Below are positions 1 to 7,832 of a DNA stretch of 64,000 nt, piece by piece. Below the pieces are notes generated by a model. That model ran no database searches, was not told the DNA's origin, and saw nothing but the letters and a program-made list of their open reading frames with translations. The DNA is from Zeaxanthinibacter sp. PT1. Its GTDB lineage: Bacteria; Bacteroidota; Bacteroidia; Flavobacteriales; Flavobacteriaceae. Within the stretch, counting starts at the first letter, position 1; the number at the start of each line of letters is the position of its first letter. The DNA lies in assembly GCF_028464225.1 (NCBI RefSeq), contig NZ_JAQPCN010000001.1, positions 806,001-870,000 of the forward strand, in the 5' to 3' direction. The position numbers and the translations under genes are program-made.

Positions 1-65
1 TTGATTGCTTTCATATGCCTTGGAGCAATGTACCCGGCAGCTCCGATCAGTGCAAATTTCTTCAT
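1..65 (-). CDS. wbpB: Gfo/Idh/MocA oxidoreductase, WbpB/WlbA-like (partial, N-terminus only)
   Basis: Only the first 21 codons are in the window; the gene runs off the left edge. The visible start reads MKKFALIGAAGYIAPRHMKA, a Rossmann-type GxxGYIA nucleotide-binding turn closely resembling, from memory, the start of Pseudomonas WbpB. That enzyme oxidises C3 of UDP-N-acetyl-glucosaminuronic acid with NAD. The start codon overlaps the stop of the aminotransferase gene upstream by four bases (ATGA), implying translational coupling. The neighbours encode the next two enzymes of the same pathway (transaminase and acetyltransferase), which supports the assignment more than the short fragment alone could. 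Confidence 0.75.
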   Translation of the reverse strand, partial: MKKFALIGAAGYIAPRHMKAI

Positions 66-1165
66 CCGTTAATGGTTTTTATCAGTTGGTCTGTTATATA
101 ATTAATTTCTCCTGTCTCCAGGTATGGGTTCATAGGGAGGCTCATTACTTCAGCTGCACATCGCTCACTCACAGGAAAATCTCCGGTCTTATGACCCAGG
201 TAATTAAAGCATTCCTGTAAATGCATTGGAATGGGATAGTGTACTGCCGTTGGAATGCCCTGCCTGCTCAATGCATCCTGAACCTTCTGACGGTTTTCTA
301 TCCTAATCGTATACTGGGCCCAGACCGAACTTTGCTGGTCCATGATCCTAGGTAATATTATCCCTTTATTTTCAAGATTCCTGTTATATGACTGGGCTAC
401 ATTCTGCCTTCTTCTTATATCTTCCTCGTAGTGCTTTAATTTTACCTTAAGAATTGCAGCCTGCAGATTGTCAAGCCTCCCCCCCATGCCTATATACTTA
501 TGAGTATAACGAGCCACTTGTCCGTGGATCCTCATGGCCTTCATCTTTTCATAAACCTGTTGATCATCTGTGAAAACAGCTCCTCCGTCCCCAAAACAAC
601 CAAGGGGTTTCGCGGGGAAAAAACTAGTACAACCTACGTCACTGAGATTACCGCTTCTCTTTCCTTTATACAGAGCCCCAAAACTCTGGGCACCATCCTC
701 TATGACGTACAGACTGTGTTTTTTTGCAATTATATTGATAGCATCCATATCCGAAAGCTGGCCGTAAAGAGATACGGGCATAATAGCTTTGGTGCGATCC
801 GTTATTGCTGACTCAATTTTCGTGACATCAATATTGTAAGAGTTCTCATCAATGTCTACAAAGACAGGAATTGCCCCTAAACAGGCAATTGTTTCTGCAG
901 TAGCTATAAATGTAAATGGGGTGGTTATCACCTCATCACCGGCTTTAATTCCAAGGGCCATCATTGCCAATAAAAGAGCATCGGTTCCGGAGGAGCAGGT
1001 AAGCGCATATTCTGAACCTACAAAATTGCTGAGGTTATTTTCCAGTTCTTCCGTTTCCTGCCCCAGGATATAACGAGCAGAAGACATGACCTCAAGAGCT
1101 GCTGCCTTTATCTCTTCCTCGTGTTCCCGGTAGGCCAGCGGTAAATTTGCAAAGTCTATATTCAT
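62..1165 (-). CDS. wbpE: DegT/DnrJ/EryC1 aminotransferase, WbpE-like
   Basis: PLP-dependent sugar aminotransferase of 367 residues, the normal family length. The PLP Schiff-base lysine is K186 in the motif SFFPAKPLGCFGDGG, and the cofactor-contacting acid lies in EDGAQ (about 156-160). In the Wbp pathway the enzyme places an amino group on C3 of the 3-keto UDP-GlcNAcA made by WbpB, giving the substrate for WbpD. Context fixes the function: wbpD lies 6 nt upstream and wbpB overlaps the stop by 4 nt. The P. gingivalis member of this family, PorR, is needed for A-LPS formation and for anchoring T9SS cargo. Whether this copy has that role is inference. Confidence 0.9.
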   Translation of the reverse strand: MNIDFANLPLAYREHEEEIKAAALEVMSSARYILGQETEELENNLSNFVGSEYALTCSSGTDALLLAMMALGIKAGDEVITTPFTFIATAETIACLGAIPVFVDIDENSYNIDVTKIESAITDRTKAIMPVSLYGQLSDMDAINIIAKKHSLYVIEDGAQSFGALYKGKRSGNLSDVGCTSFFPAKPLGCFGDGGAVFTDDQQVYEKMKAMRIHGQVARYTHKYIGMGGRLDNLQAAILKVKLKHYEEDIRRRQNVAQSYNRNLENKGIILPRIMDQQSSVWAQYTIRIENRQKVQDALSRQGIPTAVHYPIPMHLQECFNYLGHKTGDFPVSERCAAEVMSLPMNPYLETGEINYITDQLIKTING

Positions 1166-1171
1166 TTTTAA

Positions 1172-1753
1172 CTAGCTGATACGTGATACACAATTATTAT
1201 TTAGCCGGTAAAGCTGCTGGCTTTCCGGGCAAACGGCCTCTCCTGATTCATCAAAATTCAACCGGTGACCAAATTCACTGACCCATCCAATCTGTTTCCC
1301 TGGGTTTCCCACGACCAGGGCATAATCCGGTACCGCTTTAGTGATCACCGCCCCTGCACCGATTAAGGAGAACTTCCCGATAGGATTTCCACATACAATG
1401 GTAGCATTAGCGCCAATAGAAGCGCCCTTTCCTACCCGTGTTTCCATATATTGGTCCCTGCGGATAACTGCACTTCGTGGATTAATAACATTGGTAAAAA
1501 CCATTGAAGGGCCTAAAAACACATCATCCTCACAGATAACTCCTGTATAGATAGAAACATTATTCTGGACTTTGACATTATTTCCCAGTTTCACCTGGGG
1601 CGAAATCACAACATTCTGCCCGATATTACATTTTTCTCCTATATAACAATCCGGCATAATATGTGAAAAATGCCAGATCTTGGTATCCTTGCCTATTACT
1701 GCTCCGTCGTCAATAACTGCAGTTTCGTGTACAAAATAATTTCTTTGAGTCAT
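1172..1753 (-). CDS. wbpD: UDP-sugar 3-N-acetyltransferase, left-handed beta-helix, WbpD-like
   Basis: A 193-residue acyltransferase built of hexapeptide repeats through about residues 10-150 ([24 protein letters not shown], and later [10 protein letters not shown] and [13 protein letters not shown]). The C-terminal [16 protein letters not shown] is typical of the WbpD/WlbB subfamily. It acetylates the C3 amine made by WbpE, giving UDP-2,3-diacetamido-2,3-dideoxy-glucuronic acid. The start ATG is 12 nt after the rfbD stop and in the same frame as rfbD, so the rfbD frame would run straight into this gene if its TAG were removed. That position coincides with an unusually short rfbD C-terminus. 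Confidence 0.9.
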   Translation of the reverse strand: MTQRNYFVHETAVIDDGAVIGKDTKIWHFSHIMPDCYIGEKCNIGQNVVISPQVKLGNNVKVQNNVSIYTGVICEDDVFLGPSMVFTNVINPRSAVIRRDQYMETRVGKGASIGANATIVCGNPIGKFSLIGAGAVITKAVPDYALVVGNPGKQIGWVSEFGHRLNFDESGEAVCPESQQLYRLNNNCVSRIS

Positions 1754-1765
1754 GCTTAAACTTGT

Positions 1766-2539
1766 CTATTGTAAAACACTATTCTTAGGACGGGCCGCAA
1801 AGGTAGGGTAATTATTATTTCTTATGAGCTGAGTCCCCTCTTCCAAATTATTATCCTTCAGGATCTGACCGGCAAAATCAAACCAGGTCATCGGCTTCCC
1901 ATCCGTGAAATGATGTATCCCGTATTCCTTGGAGCCTGTCATTATTAAGTCCAAAATATATGTCGCTAGATTATTAGCGTTCGTCGGGGTGCCTGTTTGG
2001 GCATCCGTTATATACAGTGTCTCACCTTTATGGGCTTTTTCCAGGATTTTAATGTAAAAATTATCTCCGTATTCCGAATACAGCCAGGAAGTCCTGACGA
2101 TAAAATAACGGCTCATGTATTGCTCTACATACTGCTCCCCTTTTAATTTGGACTTTCCGTACTCGTTGATGGGATTTGGAGGGTCTGAGGGCAGGTATGG
2201 CCCAGCTTTCTCCCCGTCAAACACATAGTCTGTAGAAATGTGAATAAGAACTACAGATTTTTCATGACAGCTCCTTGCCATGATTCCCACCGCTTCCGCA
2301 TTTATTTCAAAAGCCTTTTCAGAATTTTTTTCTGCCGCCTCTACGTTGGTATAAGCAGCACAGTTTATGCAGTAATCATAAGCATTTCCTTCAAGCAGAT
2401 TATCAATAGCTGCTTTATTTGTGATGTCTAATTCTTGCTGTGAACGAAAGTCGAATACCATATCATCCCAGCTTTCTGCTGCAGCCCTGAGGCACTGTCC
2501 AAGTTGGCCGTTTGCCCCTGTCACCAGTACGCTTTTCAT
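1766..2539 (-). CDS. rfbD: dTDP-4-dehydrorhamnose reductase, C-terminally short
   Basis: NAD(P)-dependent reductase catalysing the last step of dTDP-L-rhamnose synthesis. It shows the N-terminal Rossmann motif GANGQLGQ (8-15), the active-site STDYVFDG motif, and YGKSK with the catalytic Tyr and Lys. It is 257 residues long. Family members usually have about 280-290 and continue some 25-30 residues past the RPxxSVL motif, whereas this protein stops directly after RPKNSVLQ. All catalytic segments are present, so activity is plausible but unproven. Its start overlaps the rfbC stop by 4 nt. The missing tail coincides with the junction to the wbpDEB cassette. Confidence 0.88.
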   Translation of the reverse strand: MKSVLVTGANGQLGQCLRAAAESWDDMVFDFRSQQELDITNKAAIDNLLEGNAYDYCINCAAYTNVEAAEKNSEKAFEINAEAVGIMARSCHEKSVVLIHISTDYVFDGEKAGPYLPSDPPNPINEYGKSKLKGEQYVEQYMSRYFIVRTSWLYSEYGDNFYIKILEKAHKGETLYITDAQTGTPTNANNLATYILDLIMTGSKEYGIHHFTDGKPMTWFDFAGQILKDNNLEEGTQLIRNNNYPTFAARPKNSVLQ

Positions 2540-3081
2540 AAATGCAGGTCTTTGAATAGGGGCAAGAGCTTGTCCTTACCTGATAAAATGAGCTGATCGT
2601 GGTCAAATTCCCAGTCTATATCCAGATAAGGGTCGTCAAAGCGTATCCCTCGCTCTGCTCCGGGATTATAATAACTGTCGCATTTATACAAAAAATGGGT
2701 GTTTTCTTCCAGGGCAAGGAATCCATGGGCAATACCTTTCGGTATAAAAATCATTTCCCCGGTATTTCCCGATAGCTTCTTCTTATAATGTTTACCAAAA
2801 GTGGGACTACCAGGACGTATATCAACCAGAACATCCAGGACCGATCCCTGAGCCACCCGTATCAATTTTGATTGTCCATGGGGTGAAGCCTGATAATGTA
2901 AGCCTCTCAACACTCCCTTATAGGAAACAGAGTGATTATCCTGGACAAAATTGATTTGTAATCCTGTTTTCTCTTCAAATTCACGCTGATTAAACGCTTC
3001 ATAAAAATGTCCCCTTTCATCTTTAAAGACCTGTGGATCTATTAGGAAACATCCCTGTATTGAAATTTCTTCTACATGCAC
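2536..3081 (-). CDS. rfbC: dTDP-4-dehydrorhamnose 3,5-epimerase
   Basis: Cupin-fold epimerase of 181 residues, normal for RmlC. The catalytic histidine is H62 in VLRGLHYQ, followed by QSKLIRV, FIPKGIAHGF and the C-terminal GIRFDDPYLDIDW signature. It epimerises C3 and C5 of dTDP-4-keto-6-deoxyglucose before reduction by RmlD. It sits in the usual rfbB-A-C-D order with a 12 nt gap from rfbA and a 4 nt overlap with rfbD. Confidence 0.95.
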   Translation of the reverse strand: MHVEEISIQGCFLIDPQVFKDERGHFYEAFNQREFEEKTGLQINFVQDNHSVSYKGVLRGLHYQASPHGQSKLIRVAQGSVLDVLVDIRPGSPTFGKHYKKKLSGNTGEMIFIPKGIAHGFLALEENTHFLYKCDSYYNPGAERGIRFDDPYLDIDWEFDHDQLILSGKDKLLPLFKDLHL

Positions 3082-3093
3082 ACCAATTGCCGG

Positions 3094-3951
3094 TTATAAG
3101 TTCATTAAATATTCTCCATAACCACTCTTTAAAAGAGGTTCTGCGAGCTTATGAAGCTGTTTTTTATCGATATACCCTTTCATATAAGCAACCTCTTCAA
3201 TAGCACCGATTTTCAAACCCTGCCGTTCTTCTATCACCTCGACAAACTGTCCAGCCTGCATTAGTGAGGAAAATGTTCCGGTGTCCAGCCAGGCTGTTCC
3301 CCGATCCAGGATGCTTACCTGCAACCGGCTCTTTTCCAGATATGCCCTATTGACATCTGTTATCTCGAGCTCTCCTCTTGCACTGGGCTGAATATTCTTA
3401 GCAATAGTTATCACTTCATTATCATAGAAATAGATTCCGGGAACGGCATAATTGGACTTTGGATCCCGTGGTTTTTCTTCGATACTTATCGCTTTTCCAT
3501 TTGCATCAAATTCTACAACACCGTAACGCTCAGGGTCCTGCACGTGATACCCATAAATGATTCCGCCTTCCGGATCGGTGTTCGACTGCAGTAATTCAGC
3601 AAGTCCTGAGCCGTAAAATATATTATCTCCCAGGATAAGGGCAACCTTATCGCTGCCAATAAACTTTTCTCCAATAATAAAAGCTTCGGCAAGACCTTTG
3701 GGTTCATGCTGTACTGCATATGAAAAGCGACATCCCAGCTGAGATCCATCCCGGAGCAGTTTTTTGAAAGCATCTTCATCTTCCGGCTTGGTGATAATCA
3801 GGATATCCCGTATACCTGCAGAAAGCAAGGTTGCCAGAGGATAGTAAATCATCGGTTTATCATACACCGGCATCAGTTGTTTGCTCACCGTCAGGGTAAT
3901 TGGATATAAGCGCGTTCCGGTTCCCCCGGCTAATATTATGCCTTTCATCAA
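3094..3951 (-). CDS. rfbA: Glucose-1-phosphate thymidylyltransferase
   Basis: RmlA of 285 residues. The nucleotidyltransferase signature [13 protein letters not shown] is followed by [12 protein letters not shown], and ILGDNIFYG supplies the metal-binding aspartate; WLDTGTF lies near the C-terminus. It couples dTTP and glucose-1-phosphate to dTDP-glucose, the committed step to dTDP-L-rhamnose, and is usually feedback-inhibited by the end product. The start could be either of two adjacent ATGs (MMKGI). Confidence 0.95.
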   Translation of the reverse strand: MMKGIILAGGTGTRLYPITLTVSKQLMPVYDKPMIYYPLATLLSAGIRDILIITKPEDEDAFKKLLRDGSQLGCRFSYAVQHEPKGLAEAFIIGEKFIGSDKVALILGDNIFYGSGLAELLQSNTDPEGGIIYGYHVQDPERYGVVEFDANGKAISIEEKPRDPKSNYAVPGIYFYDNEVITIAKNIQPSARGELEITDVNRAYLEKSRLQVSILDRGTAWLDTGTFSSLMQAGQFVEVIEERQGLKIGAIEEVAYMKGYIDKKQLHKLAEPLLKSGYGEYLMNL

Positions 3952-3965
3952 CTGCGATTTATCAT

Positions 3966-5000
3966 TTAATTATCCTTATAGTTCCTATATTCCCCAGACC
4001 GGATCTGTTCTACCCAAGTTTGATTGTTCACGTACCAATCAATAGTCTTGCTTAGGCCACTTTCAAAATCATGTTCAGGTTTCCAGCCAGTCTCCCGCAT
4101 TAATTTTGATGCATCTATTGCATATCTCTGGTCGTGCCCGGGCCGGTCCTTTACAAATCTTATCAAATTTTCCGAGCTGCCCTCCGGCCTGTTCAGCTTC
4201 TTATCCATCAAGGTACAAATCTGCTTAACGAGGTCTATATTTTTCCACTCGTTATTACTGCCTATGTTGTAGGTTTCCTTTCTTTTTGCCTCGTGAAAAA
4301 TAAGATCGATTGCCGCTACATGGTCTTCTACAAAAAGCCAGTCCCTGGTATTTTTTCCATCTCCATAGATAGGAACAGGTTGGTCAGACATAATGCGTTG
4401 TAGGCACAAAGGCAACAGTTTTTCAGGGAACTGGTTAGGGCCATAATTATTAGAACAGTTACTGATGATGTACGGAATACCATAAGTTTCACCATATGCC
4501 CTGACAAAGTGATCAGAGGAGGCCTTGGATGCAGCGTAAGGCGAGTTGGGAGAATAAGGGCTATCCTCTGTAAAATAACCTTCCGCTCCCAGGGAACCGT
4601 ATACTTCATCAGTACTTACATGATAAAAAAGCTTATTAGTGAAGTTGCCGGACCAGGTTTCCATAGCCGCTTCTAATAGGTTGGCCGTACCCCTTACATT
4701 GGTATCCAGAAATACCATGGGATCCTCAATGGAGCGGTCTACATGTGATTCTGCAGCCAAATGAATTACGGCATCAAATAGGTGTTCGTTAAAGAGCAGC
4801 TTCAGATAGTCCTCATCCCGGATATCTGCCTTATGGAACGTATAGTTTGCCGTACCCTCAATATCCTCAAGGTTGTATAAATTCCCCGCATAAGTCAGGG
4901 CATCGAGGTTATGTATACTATATTCCGGGTATTTGGTAAGCATCCTTCTTACAAGATGTGACCCAATAAATCCAGCGCCTCCTGTAATTAAGATTTTCAT
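3966..5000 (-). CDS. rfbB: dTDP-glucose 4,6-dehydratase
   Basis: Extended SDR enzyme of 344 residues. The NAD-binding motif GGAGFIGSH is at 7-15, the STDEVYG active-site segment at about 129-135, and the catalytic Tyr155-xxx-Lys159 pair lies in [11 protein letters not shown]. It converts dTDP-glucose to dTDP-4-keto-6-deoxyglucose. It is the first gene of the rhamnose block and begins 41 nt after the Wzz-like gene, so the block is probably one transcript with the genes upstream. Confidence 0.95.
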   Translation of the reverse strand: MKILITGGAGFIGSHLVRRMLTKYPEYSIHNLDALTYAGNLYNLEDIEGTANYTFHKADIRDEDYLKLLFNEHLFDAVIHLAAESHVDRSIEDPMVFLDTNVRGTANLLEAAMETWSGNFTNKLFYHVSTDEVYGSLGAEGYFTEDSPYSPNSPYAASKASSDHFVRAYGETYGIPYIISNCSNNYGPNQFPEKLLPLCLQRIMSDQPVPIYGDGKNTRDWLFVEDHVAAIDLIFHEAKRKETYNIGSNNEWKNIDLVKQICTLMDKKLNRPEGSSENLIRFVKDRPGHDQRYAIDASKLMRETGWKPEHDFESGLSKTIDWYVNNQTWVEQIRSGEYRNYKDN

Positions 5001-5041
5001 AATTCATGGATTAATGAACTCGCCGAGGATTTTAACTCTTC

Positions 5042-6046
5042 TTACAACATTTCTTTTGACTTTCTATTCAGGTACTGTAGAAATGCAAAAAGAAAGAATC
5101 CCGATACCAGAATTAGTGGTATGACTACAATATTCTTTCCGAAAAATGCTTTTTGTACTTGTTGTGGCATTCCAAAATTAAGGATGTTAATTGGCTCCTT
5201 CTGTTGTTGCAACTCGAGCCGCTTACGCTCAATGTCCCTCATCAGGCCATTCTTTAAATTCAGCAATCCCGTAACGTCAAATGGCTGGTCTTCACTGACA
5301 ACAAAACGACCCGACTGGTTTTCGTTATCCGGCTTCATCATTCTTTCCGAATAAGATGCAATCATCTCATCGATCTGTTTTACAAGGTTTTCATTGTTCT
5401 CGATACGTGCCTGTGCATTTGCCCTATTCGTCTCTACAACTTCTTTAAAATAGCTGTTGGAGTTAATATATGCAGTGAGCTTTTTAGCGATCTCATGACC
5501 CGTTTCTCGGTTCTTATAGAAATAAGTAATCTTGTGGTTCAGAGTGCTCTTATTGTATATCTCGGAAAGAAGTACATCACTGACCAGGTCCGTGTTCTGA
5601 AATTTTTCTAATAATTCCAGGTATAATACTTCGTCTTCAAGGTTTTCAGCAACCTCTTGAGTCCCCATCGGTTCTATGGTAATTTCAAAATACTCCAGGT
5701 CGGCAACATCTATCCCAATCGGTTTAAAGAAACTCTCATCCTCAGCTTTTATATTAGCCTGTATTTCATCTATAACATCGTACAGATAATTTTTACTTTC
5801 AATATAAGGCTTAACAATAACCTCGGTCTTTAATTTTTTCGTCACTACCTGGTTCAGTCCGTAACCCACCAACAAACCAATTACAACCAGTACTGTAAGG
5901 GGGATTATATTTCTTTTTAAAAACAGGAATATTCTCAGGATACCTATAAAAATACTTGTCAGCCCTTGGTTTATTAACTTAAAAAGCTGCCCCAGATCTA
6001 TCTCATCTGAGCCTTCTTGCCTGTTGTTTGACGTGTTCTGCTCCAT
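5042..6046 (-). CDS. Wzz-like polysaccharide chain-length regulator
   Basis: Inner-membrane polysaccharide co-polymerase-like protein of 334 residues. One hydrophobic segment lies at about 45-70 and a second at about 305-325. Between them is a large periplasmic region that becomes helical towards its C-terminus (roughly 205-290, rich in E, R, Q and K). This two-helix topology with a long periplasmic loop is that of Wzz. No cytoplasmic kinase domain follows, so it is not a Wzc-type tyrosine kinase. Its start overlaps the stop of the 6046-7734 gene by one nucleotide, and rfbB follows, consistent with a role in O-antigen or capsule length control. Confidence 0.8.
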   Translation of the reverse strand: MEQNTSNNRQEGSDEIDLGQLFKLINQGLTSIFIGILRIFLFLKRNIIPLTVLVVIGLLVGYGLNQVVTKKLKTEVIVKPYIESKNYLYDVIDEIQANIKAEDESFFKPIGIDVADLEYFEITIEPMGTQEVAENLEDEVLYLELLEKFQNTDLVSDVLLSEIYNKSTLNHKITYFYKNRETGHEIAKKLTAYINSNSYFKEVVETNRANAQARIENNENLVKQIDEMIASYSERMMKPDNENQSGRFVVSEDQPFDVTGLLNLKNGLMRDIERKRLELQQQKEPINILNFGMPQQVQKAFFGKNIVVIPLILVSGFFLFAFLQYLNRKSKEML

Positions 6047-7734
6047 CAGTGCGAATTAAATATCTGTTCTAAAATCTTGTCCGTGATCAAATAGGTGGGT
6101 TTTACCCCTGTGGTGCCCAGGCCGCCTGAAGCCAGGGTGCTTCCCGTTTCCAAGGGGTTATCCGATGCGTAATACGCGTAACGTACTTTCACATCGTCTC
6201 GGATGCTCTTGCGGATCTTGGAGGCCGACTGTATGGCTTTCTGGTAATGCACCCCTTCCATCTCCAGCCCGATGACACCCCAGGTAGAATTGTGGAAGAA
6301 TTTCAGGATGTCTTTATTCTGTAAAGAGGTTCCCAATACTGTAACCATAGTACCTTCTAATACTTTTAGTCCATTACCACGGAAATCTTCCGCTGATAAC
6401 TGATTCTCAAAAGGGTAGTTGTCTGCCGTGCCCTCAAAAATATGAGCGGACGGAATCATCAGGTCCCCTTTACCCCCTTCCAGGATACCGGCCTTCCCCA
6501 TAATGGAGATCGAAGCGATATTCATAAAGACAGGTGCTTCGTGCTTTACTTTGTAAGGTTTTAATAATTCGTCTATGGTCTCGTAGGCCTGTTCTCCGAA
6601 TGCGTAATCCATGACAAAGATCACAGGCATCTCCTCTTCCGCCAAGTCCGGGGGCAATTTATAATTACAATGATCCATATCCATTTTGGCAAGGTCAAAG
6701 ATCTGTATATCAATATTGGTACCGGACTCGTCATTGATGAAGGTCATCCCGTTCTTTTTCGCCGCGTTGATCACCTTCTGTCGCAACTCCTGGTTGACGT
6801 CCGTACTCAGGGCTTCATAGATCTCCAGGCTGTTCCTGTCCGGGAATTCCTTAGCCAGCACTTGCTTGGCAAAAATAGAATTCATCACCGAATGCATATT
6901 GGCACTGATGATGTGGATAGGGCGCTTAATGAGTCCTTGCTGATGCAGGGTCCTTTTGATGGTGTTCGCCCAGCGCTCCCCGTGAATGTGATGCCCCAGG
7001 CGCTCCCGCAAGAGGGTGCTGAAGGTGATAGCCCTCTTTTCCCCTCCTATCTCTTCCTCTATCGCGTGTTTCCCGAGCCAGTAAATAATCTCCAGGAATC
7101 TTTCGGGACTTTCTGCCGTCGCCAGTTTCTTGTGCATCGCCATGGTCTCTGTGAATGGCCTTCCGAGGATACTGGCAGTATGCACCAGGGCACGCTCACG
7201 CTCGGCCTGGCTCAGTTCGTCTTTCTGTACCAATTCCTCCAGCTTCTGCCAGTCGCGAATAGTCTTATCGGTATCTTCAATCAATACCCGCCTACTGATC
7301 TTCTGGGATTCTATAAAAAGAAATGTCAGGTGGGTCAGGATATCGTAAATATCTGAACGGCCCCTGGTGATCTCTATATTCATCTGCTCATCGTCTATGC
7401 GATAACAGTTCCTTCTTCGTTTTGGAGGCACTATGGGTTCAAAATGCGTATCGGAATACCCCTCGTCAGAGGTTAGGTTGATAAACCGGCACTGCTCAAT
7501 TCCTGCTGGTAATCGCTCCAGCACATAGATCAAACCATTAAATTCGGCTTTGTCCTCGGCAACAGACCCGTAAATCTCCGGTCGCAACTGGAGTAGAGCA
7601 TTTTTCAAGGTTTCTCCTGACACGCCCATGGGCTTATAAAAACCCCTGTTAAATAGGTGGCGCATGGTTATATACAGCCGCTCGATGGCATTGGTGGATT
7701 CCTGTGCCCGGGTAGTATCTTTAACTTTTTCCAT
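6046..7734 (-). CDS. Conserved flavobacterial protein with a nucleoside-phosphorylase-like C-terminus
   Basis: A cytoplasmic protein of 562 residues from the ATG at 7734 (565 from 7743). From memory it matches a Bacteroidota family of unknown function, perhaps the one catalogued as DUF6909. The N-terminal half is helical. The C-terminal 180 residues contain GKAGILEGGKGDLMIPSAHI, GTMVTVLGTSLQN, WGVIGLEMEGVHYQ and YYASDNPLETG. The GLEMEG element resembles the EME ribose-binding motif of the PNP/UDP phosphorylase and MTA/SAH nucleosidase fold; this is a pattern match, not a proven homology. The 1-nt overlap with the Wzz-like gene places it at the head of the polysaccharide operon. The 7734 start is chosen because its distance from the -7 box (23 nt) matches other genes here. 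Confidence 0.6.
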   Translation of the reverse strand: MEKVKDTTRAQESTNAIERLYITMRHLFNRGFYKPMGVSGETLKNALLQLRPEIYGSVAEDKAEFNGLIYVLERLPAGIEQCRFINLTSDEGYSDTHFEPIVPPKRRRNCYRIDDEQMNIEITRGRSDIYDILTHLTFLFIESQKISRRVLIEDTDKTIRDWQKLEELVQKDELSQAERERALVHTASILGRPFTETMAMHKKLATAESPERFLEIIYWLGKHAIEEEIGGEKRAITFSTLLRERLGHHIHGERWANTIKRTLHQQGLIKRPIHIISANMHSVMNSIFAKQVLAKEFPDRNSLEIYEALSTDVNQELRQKVINAAKKNGMTFINDESGTNIDIQIFDLAKMDMDHCNYKLPPDLAEEEMPVIFVMDYAFGEQAYETIDELLKPYKVKHEAPVFMNIASISIMGKAGILEGGKGDLMIPSAHIFEGTADNYPFENQLSAEDFRGNGLKVLEGTMVTVLGTSLQNKDILKFFHNSTWGVIGLEMEGVHYQKAIQSASKIRKSIRDDVKVRYAYYASDNPLETGSTLASGGLGTTGVKPTYLITDKILEQIFNSH

Positions 7735-7757
7735 AGAGTACATTCGGTAAGATGCCG

Positions 7758-7765
7758 CTAAAGTA
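7758..7765 (-). promoter_or_regulatory. Probable -7 promoter box (TACTTTAG) of the polysaccharide operon
   Basis: On the minus strand the bases read TACTTTAG followed by CGGC, one mismatch from the Bacteroidota -7 consensus TAnnTTTG. It lies 14 nt upstream of the 7743 ATG and 23 nt upstream of the 7734 ATG. No clear -33 element was recognised. Confidence 0.45.
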
Positions 7766-7795
7766 CAGTTTTTAATAAATATATAGGGGAAAACA

Positions 7796-7820
7796 AGCAG
7801 CTTTAAGGGGATAAGCTGCT
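7796..7820 (-). terminator. Terminator hairpin after the GH3-like gene
   Basis: An 8-bp perfect stem (AGCAGCTT / AAGCTGCT) with a 9-nt loop. On the minus strand it is followed by TGTTTT. It lies just downstream of the GH3-like stop at 7833 and separates that unit from the polysaccharide operon. Confidence 0.65.
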
Positions 7821-7832
7821 ATAATTCAAAGC

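Noticed and set aside
6670-7356. 228-codon open frame on the plus strand
   Set aside because: It is antisense to the well-supported conserved protein gene and has no family features; a shadow of codon usage.
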